64,000 nucleotides of DNA from Cladorhizidae sp. MBARI D1340-BT2. Its lineage: Eukaryota; Porifera; Demospongiae; Poecilosclerida; Cladorhizidae. The translations under genes were made by a program, and so were the position numbers. Location of the stretch: the NCBI GenBank assembly GCA_028752905.1, contig JAQNBH010000014.1, forward strand, positions 24,093,299-24,157,298, written 5' to 3'. The notes under the pieces were generated by a model. That model saw nothing but the letters and a program-made list of their open reading frames with translations, did no database searches and was not told the origin of the DNA. Below, piece by piece: positions 55,423-64,000 of the stretch. Numbering within the stretch: position 1 is the first letter of the stretch; every line of letters begins with the position of its first letter.

Positions 55423-56027
55423 AAGAGGAGGTGGCAAGTCCATGCATGCACACAGGTTAGCTAGAGTAGCTCTACCTCCACCAGTCATCCTAACCCTAAG
55501 AATAGCTTGCTTATTCAATGCTGCAGCCTCTTCTGTGAGGGGATCTGACAAGACAACAGAATTTCTACAACTGAGCCTGGTACACTCGATGGAGACCTTT
55601 GTAACCAAACCGTTCCTCCTAGAAAAACTCTCAACAAGAGTGAGGGAACCTCCACACACCCCAACCTGACTGATGGCAGATCTCAACCTGGTTGTTGTAA
55701 ATACTGTAGCCAGTCATCTCCCCCCTCTACCTATCGCCACTCATACCTGAGGATGAGGAAGAAGGGACAGCAGAAGGGTCAGCAGAATCGGACACAGAGG
55801 CAGAGAGCAAAAATTGAGGAGATGACAGAGCCAGCTTTTTTCCTAGAGGCAGTCATAACTTGCACAAGAGTGTCAAGGGCTGGAGAGGTAGTAACATGAA
55901 TAGGAGAGGGAGTGACTGGCAGTGGAGCTGGCACTGGCTCTGGAACTGTCACTGGAGCAGTAGCTTTCTTCTTTAGGAAGACCTTTGGCCTTTTCTTGGC
56001 ATATCCTTTGCTTCTAGCCTTTGGCAT
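55355..56027 (-). pseudogene. Mutator-like transposase fragment (second family)
   Basis: On the minus strand MPKARSKGYAKKRPKVFLKK (from 56027) is the basic N-terminus, and after a gap with stops ISQVGVCGGSLTLVESF ... RMTGGGRATLANLCACMDLPP follows (55680-55420). These blocks match a Mutator-like transposase family repeated in invertebrate genomes. Only the N-terminal part is present and it is broken. It overlaps the last exon of the C2H2-MULE gene in antisense. Confidence 0.55.
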
Positions 56028-56072
56028 CTTCCAAACAACAAAGGGCAAAGAAAGAATGGAATGAAAGGTCAA

Positions 56073-57279
56073 GAAATTGGCATGTGCAGTGCTCCTGCTT
56101 CTTGCTGGGCATGCTCAGTAGGCATGGTAGGATTCAGCATTGAATTAGCTATGTGTAGTAGCTCCATAGCTCAAGCAGTGACTGAGATAGCTTGCCACCA
56201 CTTTTATGGAGCCCATGCCCCCCATCTTCAAGTGAAAAGGATGAAGAAGCATGGACAAAAATGGCTATATCTCTAGACTGTAATCATCAATGACTCTGAA
56301 ACTTGACTCCTTAGTCAGTATGACCATACTGCATAAGTACATCCCTAGTTGTCCAATGGAATGTCACACAGTGTTTTGCATGTTGTGCAGTCAATGCTAG
56401 TCAACACCAAACACATATGATATTCTCCAGGTTCTAACTTGTTAGGGCCTTTGAAGTCTTCCATGCATAGGTCACCCTGTGACAACCGTTGACCCTAATA
56501 ATTAGTATGCATATTGGTCCTGACTGGGTTTCACTGGCTGGCAGCCTACTTAAAGGAGCCAGCTCAAGTTGTGGACAGTAAAGTCTTCTATTATCATATC
56601 TCCCGGGAATAACCTGCCTTATCCCGCTACCGTTCCCTGGTCCCAAACAACATTATGCTCCAATACAATAAAGAAACGTAATTAGTGCTCTGAATTTGTA
56701 ATTGCCAATGTTGTACTGAATGCGAGTTTAATGACTCATGACTGAACCCATTTAAATGTGGTCTATGCTAGCATTATTTATGCTCTATGCTTTTGGCGTC
56801 TATTATCTTCAAAATTATGCTGGCTTAATGGGCCAAGGCCTAGCTGCCAAAATTTCCTATTTAAAAATGGCAGACACCAAACACACACATACAAATTTCT
56901 CTGTGTGATCTCTTTCAAGATACCAAAAAACACACTTGCATGGGTATAACTATGTCATAGTTACCGTCAGCTTAAGTGAGGGGACCTCAAAATCCGAGTG
57001 GCTGAATTAGCTGCAGGTGTGGCTCCCCCCACAAACCATCATAATGAGGTATGTATGAGTATGGTGCATTGGAACACCTAGAAGGTATTTTTTGAGTTAG
57101 TGGAGATCCTGGAAGAGCTGTGCATCACAGTTGACTGATCCACAGGTGGTCTGATATGTGCACATGGCCACAGCTGGCCGGGCTCCCTTGGTACATTGGA
57201 TTGCAGAGCCTACACACTAGTGAGCCAGTAATGGACTCCGGGAATTAAAAAAAATTATCATCGCAATCTTATCATATAG
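56073..57279. other. Unassigned sequence with an LTR-like remnant at about 56440-56655
   Basis: TGTTAGGGCC ... GGCAGCCTACTTAAAGGAGCC ... followed by CGTTCCCTGGTCCCAAACAA looks like the end of an LTR with a TATA-like box and a primer-binding-type TGGTCCCAAACA, but no coding region follows and no second LTR was found. Confidence 0.3.
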
Positions 57280-57500
57280 AATCGGATTTCCTCTTGCCAC
57301 AGATACCAATTTCAAAACTTCTAGGCTTTCCTATCAGGAGCCTCAACTACAGCAAGTTCAGGCACCGAGATTTTAAGGTAACCTCCACTTTGGCTGCAGG
57401 TAACCATACCTCCACAACATTTTTAGTATCAAAAGAGAGAACACAGGGAGACCTGTATATAACATCAAGTTCAAACAGTGAGTGCAGAATCTATGGAGCT
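57280..57500. repeat. Third arm of the 37.1/38.5-kb inverted-repeat family
   Basis: TTTCCTCTTGCCACAGATA, CTTTGGCTGCAGGTAAC, TCAAAAGAGAGAACACA and GTGCAGAATCTATGGAGCTC align with 37130-37355. It lies next to related inverted sequence at about 56850-57000. Confidence 0.55.
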
Positions 57501-57794
57501 CCAAATTCTTAACCACATTTTTTTTGTTAAATGCTTGTATTTTATGGTTTTCTCCCTTCGTTCAATAAACAGCCAACTGACCACACCCACTGTGCACAGG
57601 TGCATTCTGTACAATGAGAGCTGCAAGCAAGTGATATATACCTACTTTAAAAAATTATTTTATAAATTTGCTAATTTTGCACAAAGCATAAGGAACATCA
57701 GTAGTAATCACAACTGTTCTAACATAAATGATCCCCCAACGGGAAGAGGAGATAAAAATGTTAAAGATAACAATGACTTTTTCTCAAAAATTTA

Positions 57795-57910
57795 CTTTGA
57801 ATTTACTCTCTCGATCTTAGATGTTCTAGCCTTTGTCAACATTATTTCTTATGAAGCCTAGAGTATCTAGCTGAAATGTTGATAGAGTAAATTTCAAGTT
57901 GATTATAAAA
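57795..57910. repeat. Hairpin repeat, decayed copy
   Basis: TTTACTCTCTCGATCTTAGATG..CTAGCC ... GCCTAGAGTATCTAGCTGAA then ATGTTGATAGAGTAAATTTC plus AAGTTGATTAT is a degenerate member of the palindrome family at 45560 and 46288. Confidence 0.6.
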
Positions 57911-60520
57911 ATGTCATTGTAATTTACTGAGAGTTCGCCAAGAATAATAATATTGCCAGTGGAATAATGTTTTTAGGTGTCTCTTAATCCCATCCAATGA
58001 ACTACAGGATTGAGTCTTGAGCAGTAGAGAGTTCCAAAGCAAAATAACATGAGGAAAGAAGAATACTTGAACGAGGTTGTCCTAGTGGGTAGGACGGTCA
58101 GGATTGCTGAACTAAAGCTTCTTAACCTCATGTTCACTTACCTCTATTCTATTGGGGGGATGAGTAGGACATTGTGACGGCACAGTTTTGGGGTGTTCCC
58201 CTCTCTTGAAAACTTAGAAGGCCACGCCAGGACAACAGATCATATAATCTTCAGTCCAATTTCCAGATGTCATCCTATATGAAAATTGTTTTACTCTCTT
58301 AACAGTCCTGCAGTGTACAGTACAGTGTGGATCCCACACTGGAGTTGCGTAACTAATAGGTGGCTAACAAGTGGTTTGTAAAGCTGAAGCAAGCCAAGGT
58401 CTGTTGACTTGAACCAGGGTATATATGCTGTCCACTAGTTTAAAGGCACACTTAGAAATTCTATCTACGTGGACTGGTGTGACCAACTCCAAACTACTTC
58501 GTCCTGAATAGTGGACTCTTCTAGTTACTTGAAGGCAGGTAAGGGGTCATCATACGTGAAATTATCATACACTCGTGTCGGCTATTTGGGTGATATCAAG
58601 TGTAGTTGCAGGTTCTTATGTTGTTGTTCAGAAGTGATGACGTGGGTAGGCCTAGGCCTGAGCATATCACGTCGTGTGATTTATGCAGTAGTGCTTCCTG
58701 TATTGATTTGACCCTATTTCAAAATGGCAGATGCCAAAAGCAGACATCACACATGCACACACACATACATATACACACATTATACACACACAAACAAGCT
58801 AAAAAGTCACTTTGGCCTTTAGCTCATAAAGGTTTTTTCAGCATGTCTTGCATGTCTTGCAAACAGGAAGCAAAAAACCATTAAAATTTCGTCTTCAAGG
58901 ATGTTGGACTTCTTTCATCTCTTTTCTTCAACCCCCCCCCCTCTACCCATAACTAGAGTACCATAAGTCAATTCATAGCAATTTTAGTAGCAGAATACTC
59001 TTTTCATAATTACCAACAATTAATTTATTTTGGTGTATATTATTTTAAAGGTAAAGGTCAATTTTTGGTATATAATATATTTTTGACAATTGAGTCCAAT
59101 ATTTTTGGATAATTCTCTTGTGATTGTTTACGCTCCTATGCTCCATTTTATCGTCTGACTATTTATCCCAAAGATGCTTCATAATATTTTATATAGCAAT
59201 GGCAGGATGGTTCTAAGTTTCCAATTTATTTTAAATTCCAATATGTTTGTCTGAAATTCCTGAAGCAGCTACTGCTCTCTTCAGAGTAACAAACACGTAT
59301 AGCAACGGGAAGACGGTCAAGTTGGAATGATTGCGGCATGTGCTGGAGGGGTTGAAGGATGGCCAGATGGTCGCTGATATAGTTTTGAAATGCAATACTG
59401 ACCATCACCAAACATTACATGGAATAGTTAAAGGAGCAATTGCTGCAAAAACTTGCCACCCAAATTGATAATAATGGCAATGCATCAAAGGGTTTACATG
59501 CGTTTTCACCAAGAGAAATGTATCCAACATTATCTTCAATCACAGAGGAAGTGAAAGAAGATGAGCTATTACAATGTACAACAACAAACAGACATAACAA
59601 CAGAGTACCAACAACAGCAAGTGAGAGAGATGAAATTAAAGAACGGCCAGACCGGCATAACACAGAGTATGATCATTAACAAGACGTAACTAGAGAACGT
59701 GTGGAGTTTTGTGGGCATGGACAGAGAAAATTAACTTTTTGACAAAGATGGACGAGTTGAAAATACGTTGGATGAAATGGATAACCAATCAGATTGAGGA
59801 TGAAGTATGATAGGTGGTGATATGACAGACTGTTAAATTGACACAGCAGTAACTACCATGCAGCATTCAGAACCAAGTGCATCTACAATTCCTGGACATC
59901 ACTTGACAGACTCAACACGTGACATGGAGACCAACTTGCTGGAGAGTGTCCTGCCCTAAATTTCTCCTAATATTCATCCAGGTCATGCATGACCTCAGCA
60001 ATCCCACATGAACCTTTAAGTCAGTGTATAGGTCAGCTCTTGGAAGTGCGCCGGCTCTACTTGCTCCAACCAGACATGAAAGATTTAACAGTAATTTGTA
60101 CCTATAGAAACTTCATGGAGAAAAGTCAATATTTGATTGGGTTAGCTAATGTTACAATGTGTTATGCATGTGGAGGCCCTAGACAGGCTCAGCATTAGCA
60201 CTATTAAATTGTATGTTATTCGCTTTGAATATGGTATTCACTGGTTCTTCATATAATAAGCCTTCGAAGTTACTGTCATTTTGGTGTAATATCATACGAT
60301 AATTTATGAGAAGCTTCTCAGAACATCAAGAAATTCCACTATGTCCATTCAGTCTCCTAGCACTATGGTCTTTTATCTGTGATATCATATTGGAATAGAG
60401 TTTTATCACAATTTTTCAACTAGCCAAAGTGAATGTGGATATATAGACTCTAGTAGTATTTCCTGTGTACGTCATGAGGAGAACATTGGTACAGCATGAG
60501 TAAACTATCAGTACACTAGT
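57911..60520. other. Unassigned sequence
   Basis: About 2.6 kb with no recognised gene. A CA-rich patch lies at 58750-58795. The short frames at 59440-59660 and 59990-60198 are not low-complexity but match nothing remembered. Confidence 0.35.
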
Positions 60521-60639
60521 GTATAGAGTCCCAGTGTTTCCCAAACTTTTTAGCCCAGGGGCCGGTGGGGACTACCCTGAGTGTGTCGAGGGCCGGAGGC
60601 CATTGGGAGGGGGGAGGGGGGGGGGAATAGGACTAGAAC

Positions 60640-62325
60640 AATCTTGCTTCTGTATTTCTGGTACATGTGAAGCAGAAAACACATGACAGTTGCACGAAGC
60701 AATCACAATTATGTGAAACATGGAATTGCTTTTGCTGTTCCATGATGACATCGATATCAGGCTTGAGATGGGAAGAAGCCACTCTCACAGTGTCTTCCAA
60801 GTGTGCATCAGAGATCAAACTCAGCTGAACTTGGCGTACTTGATCCTGGAGAAAAACTACTCACAGATGTATGAATGCCAAACATGGCAAGAACCTCTGG
60901 CCATTGGCAGCTAGGTTCGGGAACATGTTGCATGGCAGGGCCTTGTAGAATTCCTTCAGCTCCTTCTCCATAAAGTGGGACTTGATGTCCATGTTGCTCT
61001 GCAGCTCAATCAGCTCCAGCTGAAGCCCGACCGGAGCTTTGCTTGGGTCAGCTGTGAATGGCATAGAGAAGATTTCAAAGTCCATGCTTCTCGACCTGAA
61101 CTGCTCAAAGCGGTGCTCAAACTCTGTCTTCAGGTTTCCAACTTCTGCAGCATATCTCTGCCCAACAAAATCATCAGCTCTGTCCTCACATTGCAGACTC
61201 TTCATGGCAGGGAAGTGATCGAGGTTACCAGCCTCCAACTGAGTCTGCCAGAGCTGCGGCTTCACCTGAAATGCTTGCACACTCCCGAACAGGTTGTGGA
61301 CGAGCTTCTCCTTGCCCTGCAAGGAGACATTGAGCAAATTCAGCTTCTCTGTAATGTCCACCAGAAAGGCCAAGTAGCACAGCCACTGGAGATCAGAGAG
61401 CTCTTGGACTGGCTGGCCCTTCATGCCAAGGAACATCTCCAGCTCTTCTCCGAGTTCCCAAAAACGTTTCAGAGTGCGTCCCCTGCTGAGCCAACGGATA
61501 GAAGCGAAGTAGAGCACATCTCCATAGTTGGTCTCGAGCTCTTCCAACAGTTCCTTCAACTGTCTGTGGTTGAGGGCATGCGCTCTGATAAAGTTGATAT
61601 GCGAAGTGACCTTGCTCATCACTTCCTGGAAGCCAAAAGTCTTTGCACAGAGTGCTTCCTGGTGGATGATGCAATGGCACCATACCAGGTCACGTGGCAG
61701 ACGCCTCCTGTCCAGCTCAGCCATGACTTGGTCTTGCAGTCCTCGTCTGGTCCCCAGCATGGAAGGTGCGCCATCTGTTACCAGCCTCTTGAAGTCTAGC
61801 TTTCGCTCCTGCATGGCCATGTTGAGCTCAAGGAAGGCATTCTCTCCAGTGCATGTGTTCTTCATGGGGCAGAGAGAGAGGAGCTCCTCTGTGATGTTGC
61901 ACTGTGCATCAACTCCCCTAATGAAGATGGCCAGCTGTGCAGTGTCGGTGATGTCTGTGCTCTCATCAAGGGCAAGAGAGAAGGCTGTGAACTCCGAGGC
62001 CAGGCTGTGCAGCTGCTCCTTCAGGTTCTTGAACAGATCTTCCACCCGCCTGGTGACCGTCATGTTGCTCAGGCTGACAGCAGTGAAGGAGGAGGCTTTC
62101 TCGGGGATCATCACTTCAATGACTGCCTGCAGGCATTCCTTGATGTACTTGCCAGCTCTGAAGGGCTTCATTCACTTGGCAATGATCTGTGACACCATGA
62201 AGCTGGCCTTCGTGGCAGCCTTGCCTTCATTGACTGGTCTGGTGAAGACGTTCTGCTGTCTGGACAGCTTGGACTTGAGCTCTTCGGCCTTGGCAACTCG
62301 TTGTTCTCCTACCACTCCATCATAC
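60640..62325 (-). pseudogene. hAT copy 2, exon 2: transposase, nearly full length
   Basis: Opens with YDGVVGEQRVAKAEEL. TGA interrupts at 62172-62174 where copy 1 has CGA (IIAKR). From 62171 the frame is open for 436 codons to 60861, through LALDESTDITDTAQLAIF, VTDGAPSMLGTRRG, CIIHQEALCAK and SMDFEIFSMPFTADPSK. It shares with copy 1 the shift at RFLPCLA before the dimerisation motif, and near 60845 it has lost further bases. The final part (SDAHLEDTVRVASSHLKPDI) is in another frame. Confidence 0.88.
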
Positions 62326-62369
62326 CTGTAATACAGAAAGCAGGCAATTGTTTTTGCCCTGAAAGTTAC

Positions 62370-62551
62370 CTGTCTTAATGCTTTGAGTGGTAGTGTTACA
62401 GGATGTTAAATAGCTTTGTAACAGCGAGACTTTCTTGACAGATGAGGCAGAGGCACTTGCTCCTGTCTGAGATGAAGAAGAATTCCTTGGTCCATTCTTC
62501 ATCGAAGGCTCGATTTTCCGCATCCACCTTCCACTTCTTTGGCAGTGCCAT
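62370..62551 (-). pseudogene. hAT copy 2, exon 1: BED-type zinc finger, nonsense codons
   Basis: ATG at 62551; near-identical to copy 1 exon 1. The region of NIRRHYQSKHSD reads NIL-stop-HYHSKH-stop-D, so two stops fall at and after the position where copy 1 has its stop. The intron to exon 2 is 44 bp (62326-62369), shorter than in copy 1. Confidence 0.75.
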
Positions 62552-62948
62552 CCCGACGCTGCGCTGCTGCAATGTTCAAGGAGTCCAAGTCCAAGGTGGA
62601 GAAGTCCAAACACAGGATGTGAATGTTGCAAATTGGAGTGAATCTCGGGGAAATCTGCAGGGACTTGAGGCCAGTTGGTTTTTGGCCGAGATCAATTACA
62701 ACTAGTTTGTGCATGTGTTTGTAATGTGGTGGGGTGTTAAGACAGTTTGTGCATGTGTTAGCTATTACATGCAAGACAAGATGACTGGCACTGTTCAGTT
62801 GGGGAGGGTATGTGGAGGGTGTGTCTCCACAAATACAGATTAAATATTTATGTGTAATTTTTTTTTAATGCGTCTTTTCTGATAATCGTCCAAGGGCCGG
62901 ACTCAGGACCTCTGGGGCGGCCCCTGGGCCTGATTTTGGGAAACAAAG

Positions 62949-64000
62949 GTATAGACTCATGCTTTAACCCAGGAGTAAACCATCAGTACACTAGTGTATA
63001 GACTCATGCTTTAACCCAGGAGTAAACCATCAGTACACTAGTGTATATACTCATGCTTTAACCCAGGAGTAAACCATCAGTACACTAGTGTATAGACTCA
63101 TGCTTTAACCCAGGAGTAAACCATCAGTACACTAGTGTATAGACTCATGCTTTAACCCAGGAGTAAACCATCAGTACACGAGTGTATAGACTCATGCTTT
63201 AACCCAGGAGTAAACTATCAGTACACTAGTGTATAGACTCATGCTTTAACCCAGGAGTAAACCATCAGTACACTAGTGTATAGACTCATGCTTTAACCCA
63301 GGAGTAAACCATCAGTACACTAGTGTATAGACTCATGCTTTAACCCAGGAGTGAACCACCAGTACATTAGTGTATAGACTCGTGCTTTAACCCAGGAGTA
63401 AACCATCAGTACACTATTGTATAGACTCATGCTTTAACCCAGGAGTAAACCACCAGTACACTAGTGTATAGACTCGTGCTTTAACCCAGGAGTAAACCAC
63501 CAGTACACTAGTGTATAGACTCATGCTTTAACCCAGGAGTAAACCATCAGTACACTAGTGTATAGACTCATGCTTTAACCCAGGAGTAAACCATCAGTAC
63601 ACTAGTGTATAGACTCATGCTTTAACCCAGGAGTAAACCATCAGTACACTAGTGTATAGACTCATGCTTTAACCCAGGAGTAAACCATCAGTACACTAGT
63701 GTATAGACTCATGCTTTAACCCAGGAGTAAACCATCAGTACACTAGTGTATAGACTCATGCTTTAACCCATGAGTGAACCATCAGTACACTAGTGTATAG
63801 ACTCGTGCTTTAACCCACCAGTACACTAGTGTATAGACACATGCTTTAACCCACCAGTACACTAGTGTATAGACTCATGCTTTAACCCACCAGTACACTA
63901 TTGTATAGACTCATGCTTTAACCCAGGAGTAAACCACCAGTACACTAGTGTATAGACTCGTGCTTTAACCCATGAGTAAACCATCAGTACACTAGTGTAT
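62949..64000. repeat. 47-bp satellite, about 22 copies, continuing past the window
   Basis: The unit is TATAGACTCATGCTTTAACC then CAGGAGTAAACCATCAGTAC then ACTAGTG. Three shortened units near 63810-63900 lack GGAGTAAAC. A partial unit at about 60490-60528 is on the other side of hAT copy 2, proving the array predates that insertion. Confidence 0.96.

Larger units (their letters stand above)
60529..62948 (-). mobile_element. hAT (ZBED-type) DNA transposon, copy 2, inverted relative to copy 1
   Basis: Outer ends CAGTGTTTCCCAAACTTTTT (60532) and, on the minus strand, CTTTGTTTCCCAAAATCAGG (from 62948) match the ends of copy 1. Flanks are GTATAGAG (60521-60528) and GTATAGAC (62949-62956), a probable 8-bp duplication with one mismatch and 3 uncertain bases at the left. 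The target lies in the 47-bp satellite. Confidence 0.9.

Noticed and set aside
60975..62331. Plus-strand ORFs of 274 and 267 codons
   Set aside because: Antisense shadows of hAT copy 2, which is coded on the minus strand.

Overview
The window looks like a metazoan nuclear genome segment, most likely from an early-branching marine invertebrate and plausibly a demosponge. It contains spliced genes with GT-AG introns of about 40-100 bp, an animal-type GT43 beta-1,3-glucuronosyltransferase, THAP, C2H2, hAT/ZBED, pogo and Ty3-type elements, and heavy microsatellite and minisatellite load. The sponge assignment rests on recalled sequence style and short introns and is inference only. There is one 100-base assembly gap (13746-13845). 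No tRNA, rRNA or CRISPR array was recognised.

Region 1 (1-12 kb): a host gene on the minus strand, a B3GAT/GT43 glucuronosyltransferase, seen as three phase-compatible exons (11952-11429, 991-847, 657-512). Its roughly 10.4-kb intron holds several minisatellites, a decayed unclassified transposon ORF (6344-4307, minus) and a P-superfamily-like THAP transposon on the plus strand (8228-10891) with inverted terminal repeats, a target duplication and no catalytic core.

Region 2 (12-20.7 kb): almost entirely tandem repeats with units of 33, 43, 44-47, 55 and 34 bp. A foldback-like structure has inverted arms at 15.25-15.5 and 16.56-17.35 kb around the 43-bp array.

Region 3 (20.7-32.3 kb): a young Ty3/gypsy-type LTR retrotransposon with almost identical LTRs, a 5-bp target duplication and the unusual domain order integrase before reverse transcriptase. 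A 2.9-kb array of a 34-bp unit with C/T variation at one CpG and higher-order structure follows, then a second block of the 34-bp satellite that ended region 2.

Region 4 (32.6-50.8 kb): a complete hAT/ZBED element with an 8-bp target duplication, a 60-bp satellite open in several frames, a second inverted-repeat family, a non-LTR-like RT gene split by an older Ty3 element of conventional order, palindromic hairpin repeats with TTA microsatellites, and a truncated second retroelement that again has integrase before RT.

Region 5 (50.8-64 kb): a multi-exon plus-strand gene encoding repeated acidic mini-exons, two C2H2 fingers and a MULE-type DDE transposase domain. Its frame is intact across ten main exons, and it is then broken by a minus-strand Mutator-like fragment. 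After mostly unassigned sequence comes a second, inverted copy of the hAT element inserted into a 47-bp satellite that runs off the window end. Apart from the GT43 gene, nearly all coding capacity is of transposon origin; the C2H2-MULE gene is the best candidate for a domesticated or still mobile locus.
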